A stretch of DNA of 64,000 bases from Palleniella muris (GTDB taxonomy: Bacteria; Bacteroidota; Bacteroidia; Bacteroidales; Bacteroidaceae): assembly GCF_004792655.1 (NCBI RefSeq), contig NZ_SRZC01000002.1:186001-250000 (forward strand), written 5' to 3'. This document shows positions 36,216 to 44,858 of the stretch, piece after piece. Every line of letters begins with the position of its first letter. Position 1 is the stretch's first letter. Below the pieces are notes generated by a model that ran no database searches, was not told the DNA's origin, and was given only the letters and a program-made list of their open reading frames with translations. The position numbers were made by a program, and so were the translations under genes.

Positions 36216-36377
36216 TTAAAACACAGTCAGCATTGTGCTGGCTTTTTCCGGGTTTGTTGGAAGTTTTACAACTCCGTCACCTTTACACACTACTTCTACA
36301 GGTTCGTTACCGCCGTAGATACTTTCCAGTTCAGACGTCAATACATCCTCTGCTGCAATCAATGATTTAATATCCAT
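36216..36377 (-). CDS. RiPP precursor peptide B (53 residues)
   Basis: A second precursor, 17 bases upstream of A. Leader MDIKSLIAAEDVLTSELESI then Y-G-G; core NEPVEVVCKGDGVVKLPTNP followed by EKASTMLTVF. Between the two peptides the leader end (ELESI[FY]GGNEP), the Cys-Lys-Gly-Asp-Gly motif, the PTNPEKA block and the terminal MLTVF are the same, while positions between them vary. This pattern of conserved islands in both leader and core supports real, selected genes rather than chance frames. Two variants from one cluster could act as a two-peptide product or as alternative products of one maturase. Confidence 0.85.
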   Translation of the reverse strand: MDIKSLIAAEDVLTSELESIYGGNEPVEVVCKGDGVVKLPTNPEKASTMLTVF

Positions 36378-36464
36378 TGTTGTTCTTTTTTTATTGTACT
36401 TACTCTATAAGCTTTTCAGTTTCCGCTCCTTTGAACAGTTTGGTCTGTGGGATTATTGTCGACT

Positions 36465-36839
36465 TTAATCTTTCGTGTTATAAATTCTATCTTTAAAAAG
36501 AACTTTTGTTGAATCGCAGTATATCACACTCTCGGGCACGAAGAAGTCACTTTGAGAGATGGATTTTAATTTATTATTAACGAATAGTAGTTTCGTTGAT
36601 ACTATAAATTCACAATTAGCTACCGGCTTGGGTGATTTGTATGACAAAACCACTATAGTATCATTGTCTGAAATCTGAGCATCGAACGAAAACGGTTGCC
36701 CGTATTTGGTTAGAACAGATTCTTTATCCATTCCAATATTCAGTTCTCCAATAGAGATAGATGCAGATGCACTATTCCTATATACACTACATGATGCCAA
36801 CCCAATTACAGCAATAATAACCAAGCTCAATATTCGCAT
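36465..36839 (-). CDS. Small BamE/SmpA-like lipoprotein
   Basis: About 124 residues from Met at 36839, with a lipoprotein signal ending LASCSVYRN (Cys about 17). The mature part has the SmpA/BamE-type pattern IGMDKESVLTKYGQPFSF, a small fold often involved in binding outer membrane partners. It begins 1 base after the aerolysin-like gene and lies just before the precursor genes. It could be a partner or an immunity or chaperone protein for the pore-forming neighbour; this is inference from adjacency. Confidence 0.65.
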   Translation of the reverse strand: MRILSLVIIAVIGLASCSVYRNSASASISIGELNIGMDKESVLTKYGQPFSFDAQISDNDTIVVLSYKSPKPVANCEFIVSTKLLFVNNKLKSISQSDFFVPESVIYCDSTKVLFKDRIYNTKD

Positions 36840-36840
36840 A

Positions 36841-38154
36841 TTAATCGACTTTGACATAGCCATTAGAATTTGAAATCATCTCATCGGTAATTTGTATCTT
36901 TCTACTTGCTGATTTCGTTCCATTGATTGGAGTCAATGTTAAAAATGCATCTGATTCTTGAACATCAACACCTTTCCAAATACCCCTAATATTAATCTTT
37001 CTACCAGAAACCGTTCCTACGCATACAGCACAATATTCTACGTCCATTGTATATTTTGATAGAGTCAATGTCATTTGTGCTATGTAATTTGAAGGCACTG
37101 TGATTGGATAGGTTCTGTTGATAGAAACACTATGCTCTTCTGTTTCGCCATAAGTAAAATCCTGTCCCTCTGAAACTGAGGTGCTTATTTCTCCATTAGC
37201 AATAAACGGAACTCTAACTTTGAACTTAGTGGTTACATTAACATTATAGGATGTCCTTTTATTAAAAGATGACGTTTCTCTATAGCTGTCAGAAATCGTA
37301 AAAGTATGATTCTGATCTATTGGACCATTATTGGTAAATTTATCCGAAAAAATCACATCCGGTATGTTGGATAATGTTGATGCATTAGTATCAAATGTGA
37401 CACTTTCAATTTTAAAATCTTCTACGGGTATAATCGAAAACTCCTGTCGTGGTAATTTTGCATATTTTTCTAAAGACACCTTTGAATCCTTTGCCGTAAT
37501 CACACTATAATAAACATCATACAAAGATCCACTATTGCCCTGCCGTGGGTAATCTTGATTTTCAATGATGAATGATTCATTTGAATATTCACCATAACGA
37601 ATATCCCAAGATGCACCAAAAGTAGATGTGTTACTAGATGGTTTAGCATACACAACTTTTACATCAGGGTTACTGGAATAAGCTCCAAGACTGATAGGTG
37701 TATTGGTCTTTTTTGAATATATCAAATATGGTATTCCTGTGTAAGCCGGTAAAGTTTTAATGTAAAATTGTTGAGATACATCATTGTTTTTATAATTCTC
37801 AAAAGTCAGTTCCTTGCCTTCTCCGCTAACATCAAGAAAATGTTTTGTAGAAGTATTACCTTTAATCTGTAAATAAATAGGAATCTGATCTAATTGGTGA
37901 AGTTCTTCATACAAATCTGAGTTTGAAGATGTAGAACGTGTTTTGACCTGCAACTTTCGCATCGTTACACTATCTCCTTCCAATGGGATGATGGAATCAA
38001 GTTCACAAGATTTGATCAAACTTGCACCGTACTTAGTTGACAATAAGTCTTGTGAATTTACTTCAGATTCTGAGATTGGTAAATCTTCATCAGAACATGC
38101 AGAGATAAAGCAGCATATAGCCACAAAACCGAGTAGTGAAAGAATTTTCTTCAT
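36841..38154 (-). CDS. Lipid-anchored aerolysin-like pore-forming protein
   Basis: A 437-residue lipoprotein (signal ending FISACSDED, Cys-20; a start two codons upstream at 38160 is also possible). Residues ~85-245 look like a beta-trefoil or lectin-like domain. Residues ~246-410 show the aerolysin/ETX-MTX2 pattern: a Thr/Ser-rich run (NHTFTISDSYRETSSFNKR), long amphipathic strands (TSYNVNVTTKFKVRVPF), a Ser-rich turn (NGEISTSVSEG), then YGETEEHSVSINRTYPITVP and a final strand pair. The likely role is insertion into a target membrane after receptor binding. Neighbours are a small lipoprotein, a DUF3244-like protein and the RiPP precursors. No search was run; the fold call is by pattern. Confidence 0.7.
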   Translation of the reverse strand: MKKILSLLGFVAICCFISACSDEDLPISESEVNSQDLLSTKYGASLIKSCELDSIIPLEGDSVTMRKLQVKTRSTSSNSDLYEELHQLDQIPIYLQIKGNTSTKHFLDVSGEGKELTFENYKNNDVSQQFYIKTLPAYTGIPYLIYSKKTNTPISLGAYSSNPDVKVVYAKPSSNTSTFGASWDIRYGEYSNESFIIENQDYPRQGNSGSLYDVYYSVITAKDSKVSLEKYAKLPRQEFSIIPVEDFKIESVTFDTNASTLSNIPDVIFSDKFTNNGPIDQNHTFTISDSYRETSSFNKRTSYNVNVTTKFKVRVPFIANGEISTSVSEGQDFTYGETEEHSVSINRTYPITVPSNYIAQMTLTLSKYTMDVEYCAVCVGTVSGRKINIRGIWKGVDVQESDAFLTLTPINGTKSASRKIQITDEMISNSNGYVKVD

Positions 38155-38236
38155 ATACATATAATTTTAATGTTATTTGAACGCCAGTTTATTAAACCGA
38201 TAGATTTGTTTATGTAAAGTCTTATGATGACTTGCT

Positions 38237-38602
38237 CTATATTGTTATGCAACCAATAGCAACCCAATTATCACATTCTATACTGATGGAAAGTCGTCCA
38301 TTATAACCTTCCGGAATATCCAATGTGGTATTAGTAATTGAAGAATAGGCAATAATATTTCCATTCTCATCACATAGGTATATTTGTACATCAATATCCG
38401 TTGAACCGGAAATCTCTATTTGACGTAATTCGTCGTCATAATATACATCAATAGGGATTCTCATAGGAGAACGATGAACTGTTGTGTTTTTGCCTTCGTG
38501 ACCATACTTGTAAAAGTCCATATAGACTCCAGATTTTTCGGCATTGGCTTGAAGACATCCAATAATAATTAAAACTCCGAGGAGTGAGAGTAACTTTTTC
38601 AT
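38237..38602 (-). CDS. Small exported DUF3244-like protein
   Basis: A 121-residue protein with a signal peptide ending at ANAEKS (about residue 22). The mature part is a beta-sandwich-like pattern common in DUF3244 proteins of Bacteroidales (IPIDVYYDDELRQIEISGST and QIYLCDENGNIIAYSS). Such proteins are periplasmic or surface and usually of unknown role. It is the first gene of the minus-strand run behind a recognisable promoter, 76 bases before the aerolysin-like gene, so the two are probably cotranscribed. Confidence 0.65.
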   Translation of the reverse strand: MKKLLSLLGVLIIIGCLQANAEKSGVYMDFYKYGHEGKNTTVHRSPMRIPIDVYYDDELRQIEISGSTDIDVQIYLCDENGNIIAYSSITNTTLDIPEGYNGRLSISIECDNWVAIGCITI

Positions 38603-38631
38603 TGTTATTGCTTTAATTGATTAAACTGATG

Positions 38632-38689
38632 CAAAATTACTGTAGAAAAAGTTTTCAACCAAGGGTAAAAGTTTGACAGTCAAACTTTT
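38632..38689 (-). promoter_or_regulatory. Promoter and palindromic operator of the aerolysin-like operon
   Basis: On the minus strand TAATTTTG (38632-38639) is a -7 element, with CTTG at 38660-38663, 20 bases upstream, as the -33 box. Directly beyond it, AAAAGTTTGAC (38667-38677) and its exact reverse complement (38679-38689) flank one central base. An activator bound there would sit just upstream of -33, in the usual activating position. Confidence 0.6.
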
Positions 38690-39331
38690 TATTATGCTGA
38701 TAATCAATATATTATAAACGGGGGGGGCGATTGATTTCTGCACAGGAGTGTCAAAAGTTTGACGGTTGGAGACAATCGGTCTATAAACGCTAATTAATTA
38801 CAGTACCCAAGAATTATATCTTATTGTTCTCAAATCCTCCAAAAGAATAAATTACGAACTATACTTTTCTCATGAGAACAAAATACCGGACTTACTCTAT
38901 CGTTAAACGAAAATAGTATGAACAGCGAAAAAGCTCATGATTTTCAGATTCCGTTCAAGCGGATAAAGGGTCAGGATGCTCGTCATAGAAAAGACAATAG
39001 TATGCAACATACAAAACAATATCGTATCATTTATTTGGGTTTAATTATGAGGTTCGAGAACTTATGCTCCTTAGTCCTTTATTGATGGTTTCAACTATAT
39101 AATGGCGTAAAGATACTATAATCTTTATTTTCAAGCAATAATAAAAGTTTGACGCAGCAATTTTATATTATACTGAATGATAGTATATTACCAATAACAA
39201 ATAGACCACTTTCTACACACTTGCCAGTTTGACACTTTGAATTATATATAGGGACAAACTACAAAAACAGTCCATTTACCAGATTGGGTAGATAGACTGT
39301 TCGGAATATGTGAAGTGATTATCTGATAGAA
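38690..39331. repeat. Long regulatory gap with repeated GTTTGAC sites
   Basis: No convincing gene in about 640 bases. GTCAAA-AG-TTTGAC at 38750-38763 is a second, shorter palindrome. GTTTGAC recurs at 39147-39153 and 39227-39233, giving at least four copies of the same word as the operator near 38680. A run of eight G is at 38720-38727. A frame at 38918-39082 (54 codons) has no recognisable features and is left out. The spread of copies suggests a multi-site regulated upstream region. Confidence 0.5.
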
Positions 39332-41287
39332 CTACAGTTGTTTCATAAGTTTTCTAATGTAAATACCAATGTTGGTCTGATGTTCATCAATATCAAGTTT
39401 CTTACGTACATCACTGCTAATATGGTAATGCCTTTTTAGCTGCATATATTCACCAACTTCCTTTCCACGGAGTCCAATCGCATAAAGACATACATAATTT
39501 ATCTCTGATTCACTAAGACCATGTTGTTCAAGGTATTCAATAAATTTAGGATGGGAAGCTTTAAAAGCAAGACGAGTGGTATTCATGAACTCGTCCTTAT
39601 CTTGAATAATTTGATCTTTCCAAGTGCCATACGGTTCTGCGTATGAGTCATTATCTGTGATACGTGAAGCCAATAACCCATTCAACATTTCTATCCTTAT
39701 TTTGATAGCATCTTCAATAGGTTTGGCTAAATCTTTTTGTTTTTCCAATACTTCTTTAAGACTTTCACTTTCATTCTCAAGTTGTACAATTTTGAGTCGA
39801 AGGTTTTCTGCGGCCAAAGATTGACGTTCACACTCTAATTGAGCAGCTTGTTTCTCAAGAACAGCATTATGCCTCTCCAATTCGAGCTTTTCATTTGCTT
39901 GTTGAAGATTATGCCTTTCCAGTTCAACTTGACGACTTCTCAATTCAAGGTTTTCATTTTCTCTTTTAAGATTCTCCTGTTCCAGTTGTAATCTTTGTTT
40001 TTCTTGGGTGTCTAACAAGCTTTTAGCCTTTCCTAGCCTATAGCGATAGTAAACATATCCGATGATAATCAGCAATACAAAAACAATACATAGACTTAAC
40101 CAAATAATTTTATCAACTCTTTGTTTTTCCATCAAATTAACTTTCTCCATTTCATGGCGTTCTTGGGCAAACAGCAGATCACGAGAAAAGATATTCATAT
40201 GAATAGAGTCAATGGTGGTCGAAAACTGCCGATATGCCGTTAATGCTCCAGCAATATCACCTTGTAATTCCAAAATGTCAGATTGAATTGCTAGATATTT
40301 CAAAGAAGTTCTCACTTTTGAAGTAGAGTCTATTGAATCCATAAAACGGTTGGCATTAGAAGAATCACCTATTTTGCAATATGCCTCTACAATATCTAAT
40401 TTAGTCTCGTCACTCAGATTCTGCATGTGTTCATAGTAATGGAGAATATCTACAATATCTTCCTTATTACCAAATTTCAAAGCGTAAGAAAGGGCGTATG
40501 GGGCAATAACCATGCCTAATTCTGAATTTTGCTTTACTCGTTCTTGTGCGATTGACATAATACTGTCCGCCAGAGTTCTATCGTTGTTAAGAATACTTCC
40601 GTCCAAGATATTGGCAAGACAAGATATTTCATAATCCGGACGATTAATGGCTTTATATAATTTTGCCGCATCAAGATTGTTCTTGATATAATCATCTATC
40701 TTATATGTCGAATACAGAATAGTCGCCTGGGCGACCATGAGGTTTGCCATAGCCAAGGTATCGGATGCTTCTTGGCAAAATTCTTTTCCTCGCATGAAAC
40801 TTTGCATAGCCAAGTCATTATCGCCTTGATTCTGATAAACTCTCCCTTGATAATAATATGTCCGTAGTTGCTCATCAGGAGAACCATACTCGATATAATA
40901 ATCAATAGCAGGTTGAAGGATATCAAATGTTGTGGTATCAATACAATTCTTGTCCAACGCCATAGATTTAAGTAGTGCATACCTGGCCAATGTTTCTTTT
41001 CCTTTGACATCAGAGGCTGGGATGCCATCTAATACCGCGAGAGCTGAATCCGGCTTGATGTTCATAAGACTCTCTGCGATATCCATCTGTTTCCATGCCG
41101 GAGTGTGTCTTTCACAGGCAGTCAACATAATGGCAGAAACCAGCACAATAACAAGAGTCCTCGCATGAAGCAAACGGGCACAAGGAAGAATCTTGCTGTC
41201 AATATCAGAAGACTTACCTTCCAACGGCAGCAAAGAGTTGATATGTTGTATTCTATTTGTAATCATTGTCATTATCAAAATTAACAT
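39332..41287 (-). CDS. Membrane-spanning TPR/coiled-coil regulator with C-terminal HTH
   Basis: About 651 residues. The N-terminus has a lipoprotein-like signal (IVLVSAIMLTACERH). Then come tetratricopeptide-type helical repeats up to about residue 370, one membrane helix (KIIWLSLCIVFVLLIIIGYV), a long coiled coil rich in Glu, Arg, Leu and Gln, and a LuxR-like helix-turn-helix at the end (LSESEINYVCLYAIGLRGKE). This is the Bacteroidetes one-component layout: outside sensing repeats, inside DNA binding. Its promoter is at 41342-41373, which makes a start at 41287 or a few codons later more likely than the longest frame (41452). It faces away from the toxin operon. Confidence 0.75.
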   Translation of the reverse strand: MLILIMTMITNRIQHINSLLPLEGKSSDIDSKILPCARLLHARTLVIVLVSAIMLTACERHTPAWKQMDIAESLMNIKPDSALAVLDGIPASDVKGKETLARYALLKSMALDKNCIDTTTFDILQPAIDYYIEYGSPDEQLRTYYYQGRVYQNQGDNDLAMQSFMRGKEFCQEASDTLAMANLMVAQATILYSTYKIDDYIKNNLDAAKLYKAINRPDYEISCLANILDGSILNNDRTLADSIMSIAQERVKQNSELGMVIAPYALSYALKFGNKEDIVDILHYYEHMQNLSDETKLDIVEAYCKIGDSSNANRFMDSIDSTSKVRTSLKYLAIQSDILELQGDIAGALTAYRQFSTTIDSIHMNIFSRDLLFAQERHEMEKVNLMEKQRVDKIIWLSLCIVFVLLIIIGYVYYRYRLGKAKSLLDTQEKQRLQLEQENLKRENENLELRSRQVELERHNLQQANEKLELERHNAVLEKQAAQLECERQSLAAENLRLKIVQLENESESLKEVLEKQKDLAKPIEDAIKIRIEMLNGLLASRITDNDSYAEPYGTWKDQIIQDKDEFMNTTRLAFKASHPKFIEYLEQHGLSESEINYVCLYAIGLRGKEVGEYMQLKRHYHISSDVRKKLDIDEHQTNIGIYIRKLMKQL

Positions 41288-41341
41288 TTCTGTGTTCACC
41301 TTCTCTGTAATTGTATTACCAACGACGGTGATACTGAGGTG

Positions 41342-41373
41342 CAAAGGTACTGCAAAATCTTCACCCCGACAAA
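41342..41373 (-). promoter_or_regulatory. Promoter of the TPR/HTH regulator
   Basis: On the minus strand TTTG (41370-41373), 20 bases, TACCTTTG (41342-41349): an exact match to the Bacteroidetes promoter. Transcription would start near 41334, after the first in-frame ATG at 41452 but before 41287, which decides the start of the gene. Confidence 0.75.
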
Positions 41374-41391
41374 TTTTTAGCCCATTAAAAT

Positions 41392-41678
41392 AACAATCGT
41401 TATCTATTTTATTCAAATTTGCTATATAATAAATGTATAAATGTTGTTTCATTCATCATTGGAATCGTATAATACTCGCAATGTCGCTTTGGCACTACAT
41501 AAGCCTTAAACACAACAGACCAGACATTATATCTCAAATGCTTTGAGTTCAACGACATTTTGATATGTTTTATATCCATAAAACATCATAATTGTCACCT
41601 ATACAGGTCATATTCAAGGGATTTTATGTTAATTGATATTAAATTCAAGAATTAATTTCCATTTAGATAACGATTGTT
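41392..41678. repeat. Inverted repeat shared by the two divergent promoters
   Basis: AACAATCGTTATCTA (41392-41406) and its exact reverse complement (41664-41678) lie upstream of the two divergent promoters, one beyond the regulator's -33 box and one about 13 bases before the plus-strand -7 element. The ~260 bases between them are AT-rich and hold no gene. A regulator bound at both could couple the two transcripts. Confidence 0.55.
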
Positions 41679-41690
41679 GTGTAAATTTTG

Positions 41691-41698
41691 TACCTTTG
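41691..41698 (+). promoter_or_regulatory. -7 element of the T9SS/Rhs operon
   Basis: TACCTTTG, matching TAnnTTTG, lies about 150 bases upstream of the start at 41849. The -33 region overlaps the inverted repeat at 41664-41678, so a protein binding there would directly affect this promoter. Confidence 0.6.
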
Positions 41699-41848
41699 CC
41701 GTAAAGTTACAGTTTGGAGGGGTCAATATGAGACATCTACTCCCCAAAAGGACTCCACGTCCTGCCATACCTCCAACGGACTTCACGCTGATAACCGACA
41801 TTCAACAAAAACATCACATAATGTACAACCATTTAACACATTGCGCTT

Positions 41849-44824
41849 ATGAAAAGGACTCTTCTCTTTTCTGGCCTGTTCGGGTTATCGGCACTCATGC
41901 TTCCCGCTCGTTCCCCTGGTGGATTCGACGATGGCGTGGATGTCTGGTTCAGGACCGCACCGGTCAGTAGCAATTTGCAAGGTCGCTACCATTGGTTCGA
42001 CTTTGCGGGTGATTCATTGTCGCTTTATGCGTACAACCGCACCGCCGGGAATTACGTTTTCACGCAGGACAGGAGCCTGCTCAAGTTCCTTAACTTCAAT
42101 CCAGCGATTGATTTCTCCAAAGGCGACTCCCCGAAGTGGAGCGACCTTTTCCGCTCAAACCTTACGCAAGCCACCATCATCGGTGTGTTTGCACCTTATT
42201 CCTTCACAAATGAATCTGTCATCTATAGTGTCGCCAGCGGCGACGGTGGCGGCAGTCTTGTCACCAACGACAAGATTGTACGGCCAGGCTCGGTTGCACC
42301 GCTCGATTACGGTGATACAGACGGTGAGGATCTCCGGCATACGGCCAAGGATTCCGTGACGCTGGACATCTTCAAGGAACATGCCACCAAGGTGCTGACC
42401 TATTACCGTGCGGCTGCGCCCAACACCTCGGTATGGGGTGGCCCGAACGGAACACTGACTATTGGCGGAACATACAGTACCTCCAACGAACATTTCAACG
42501 GGCCTTTCGACACGTCCACTTTTGGCAACAATGTGTTCGAGGGCTACACACCGGAGCTGCTTGTCTATAACCGCCTTCTAACTCCCGGAGAAAGACGCCG
42601 GGCGGAAAGCTACCTCGCCATGAAGTACGGCATCACGCTCAATGACTCCTATCTTGACGGAGACGGAAACCTTGCATGGGACAGGGATGAAGCTGGTGTC
42701 TATCACCACAGGGTGACCTCCGTGGCGCGAAACAGTACATGGGATTTTAGTCAACCGATGTCTGCGACGTCCTATGAAGAAGGACCGTTATACGCATCCC
42801 TCCCGGAAAATGACAGCTATCATAAGTCAAACGCATACGGACTTCCGTCAGAATCGCATTTGCTGGTAATGGGACGCGAGTACGGGAACATCATGCCGGA
42901 CAAAGGCTTCCTGTTCTGGGGTGATGACGGCGGTTCTTTGGAGACATACACCTCTCCCAATGATACGCTGTGGCATATCATGAACCGTACATGGCTCGTG
43001 AAGACCAATATGCCGGTTACGGGCGACAGTGCCACGGTGCGCTGGACGGGTAATGGCATGACGGTCACTTCCAAGGGGTTCATCGACATGATAAGTCAGG
43101 ACGAGGGAACGGCTGGTACAGCTGTAACGCCCAACATGATTGACAACAACGGGTTCATAGAGTTCTCCTGTCCGTATGCACATCCGACTTTCGATGTCGG
43201 CTTCAGCGGTGCAGGGAATGACGGATGCTCATACGGTTTCCGTTTCGTTAGTGACGGCAGCGTCTGGACCATCACCGACGGACAAATATCTGCAGCTTCC
43301 GTGGGCACAGATGCCAGCGGCAGCGACATTTCCGTCATGCTTTCCGACGGGGCGGTCTATTTGCGTATTGACGGCGAGGGTAATGCGGCATATTCCGTCA
43401 TGCTCCCCGACAATGTAAAGTCTTCCGCACTGCACGGCATCATCAAGGCTGAATCGTCCGGTACTCCGCTGGTTCTGGCTTCCGTCCGTACTAACGGTGT
43501 TTCTGAGACCGGCTATTTTGCAGAGCTGGCTCACAACCTAACTCCCGAAAAGGAGTTCTACCATTACAGCCGCCAGCGTACTGTCATGCTCATCGACCCG
43601 TCGGGCGAAGGACACTTTGATACAGGCACCGCCACAATGGTGAAATGCTCCAGTCCCGACATCAGTAGAGGCAAAACGATGTTCCACAACATCCTGTGGG
43701 ATGCTGACGGCAACGGTTCGGATGTGTTCACATTTGCCTACTTCGACGGCATATCCGCCGATGTAGAGGCGCATCCCACGACCTGCCTTGACGGTGTTCC
43801 GCAAAAAGACGGCTATCTCGACATCGGTATAAACATCGGTACACCTATATATAAATATGTGCTCACGGTAGATACCGTTGCGGGAATGAAGAAAGACGAC
43901 ATCGTTGCCAGCGGCAGTTTTATGGGTGACACCCATCGGATTGACAACCTGGCAACCGGTACATACACCCTGACAATCACACAGGGCGGAGGCAACGACA
44001 TCCACGGAAAGGGAAATCTCCTGTATTCCACGTATTCGCATACCGACCGCAGGTTTACAGGCGGAGAGATTGAATGGACTGTTACCGAGACCGGATCATG
44101 GTACCGCATCGGAGCGGAGCCGTCAGTGGCAGAGGACATCACGCAGTGGGGCTACGATGTACGCGGCGACAAGGCTTATTTCATCATCGACGGATACACG
44201 AGCCTGACACAAGGAGTGAACATCAAGCCGGGCGACACACTCGGACTGAAGATAAGCGGCATATATGTACGCTGGTATCACAACGGTGTGGAAGTCCTCA
44301 AGAAGAGCGCATGGACACTTCGTTTGTGGAGAGTCTGCATCAAATACGGCCGTGGCGAGACCCATATCACCGACCTTACCATCAACGGACAGCCGGTGGA
44401 TGACTTTGAGATAAACGGAAACGTGCAGATTGAGACTCCGAAGAGCAGCACAGTAGCCTACACGGTACACATCGGCAACGAATGTGACCCGTCAGCACCC
44501 AACGGCATCGAGCCGAAACAAGATGTAGTCATTGGAGAGGCGGATCATGGGACTCAAGATTCCGGACAGGCGGAGAGGAACAGCCAGCTCTCAGTATATA
44601 ACGAGGACGGAACCACACACATCTTTGATGCTGTGCTCGACCGAGGAAAGAACGGACCGGCAACGCTTATGGTCTTTGATACTTCTGGTAAACTTGTCTA
44701 TGAGGGACAGATGGAGGGTGATGTCATAAAGACATCGCGTTTCAGAGTGCCTATGTCAGGCGTATATGTTGTAAAGGCTATCACCGACGACGGCGAACAT
44801 ACCCGAAAGATTCTGGCCAAATAA
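41849..44824 (+). CDS. T9SS-exported, LamG-like adhesin or surface protein
   Basis: A 991-residue secreted protein with a signal peptide (residues 1-20). Residues ~30-260 look like a concanavalin/LamG-like domain, ending in the pattern ELLVYNRLLTPGERRRAESY that Bacteroidetes T9SS cargo often has (about 230-249). The middle is a series of beta-sandwich-like segments rich in Thr, Ser, Asp and Gly. The last ~75 residues are a type A T9SS sorting domain (LMVFDTSGKLVYEGQ, GVYVVKAITDDGEHTRKILA). It lies 34 bases before the giant Rhs toxin gene. A role as surface partner or delivery helper of that protein is possible. Confidence 0.75.
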   Translation: MKRTLLFSGLFGLSALMLPARSPGGFDDGVDVWFRTAPVSSNLQGRYHWFDFAGDSLSLYAYNRTAGNYVFTQDRSLLKFLNFNPAIDFSKGDSPKWSDLFRSNLTQATIIGVFAPYSFTNESVIYSVASGDGGGSLVTNDKIVRPGSVAPLDYGDTDGEDLRHTAKDSVTLDIFKEHATKVLTYYRAAAPNTSVWGGPNGTLTIGGTYSTSNEHFNGPFDTSTFGNNVFEGYTPELLVYNRLLTPGERRRAESYLAMKYGITLNDSYLDGDGNLAWDRDEAGVYHHRVTSVARNSTWDFSQPMSATSYEEGPLYASLPENDSYHKSNAYGLPSESHLLVMGREYGNIMPDKGFLFWGDDGGSLETYTSPNDTLWHIMNRTWLVKTNMPVTGDSATVRWTGNGMTVTSKGFIDMISQDEGTAGTAVTPNMIDNNGFIEFSCPYAHPTFDVGFSGAGNDGCSYGFRFVSDGSVWTITDGQISAASVGTDASGSDISVMLSDGAVYLRIDGEGNAAYSVMLPDNVKSSALHGIIKAESSGTPLVLASVRTNGVSETGYFAELAHNLTPEKEFYHYSRQRTVMLIDPSGEGHFDTGTATMVKCSSPDISRGKTMFHNILWDADGNGSDVFTFAYFDGISADVEAHPTTCLDGVPQKDGYLDIGINIGTPIYKYVLTVDTVAGMKKDDIVASGSFMGDTHRIDNLATGTYTLTITQGGGNDIHGKGNLLYSTYSHTDRRFTGGEIEWTVTETGSWYRIGAEPSVAEDITQWGYDVRGDKAYFIIDGYTSLTQGVNIKPGDTLGLKISGIYVRWYHNGVEVLKKSAWTLRLWRVCIKYGRGETHITDLTINGQPVDDFEINGNVQIETPKSSTVAYTVHIGNECDPSAPNGIEPKQDVVIGEADHGTQDSGQAERNSQLSVYNEDGTTHIFDAVLDRGKNGPATLMVFDTSGKLVYEGQMEGDVIKTSRFRVPMSGVYVVKAITDDGEHTRKILAK

Positions 44825-44858
44825 TACAAACCACATTATCAAATACAACTGTAACATT

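Noticed and set aside
36056..36370. Plus-strand open frame of 104 residues across the precursor region
   Set aside because: It is the antisense of the two precursor genes, whose minus-strand translations are similar to each other and have a Gly-Gly leader.
38720..38727. Run of eight G as a phase-variation tract
   Set aside because: It lies outside any coding frame and away from the -7/-33 boxes; no evidence for length variation in one sequence.
38918..39082. 54-codon frame in the regulatory gap before the DUF3244-like gene
   Set aside because: No recognisable domain or conserved start context; left as non-coding.
41674..41970. 98-residue plus-strand frame over the start of the T9SS gene
   Set aside because: Overlaps the promoter and the real start; no domain.
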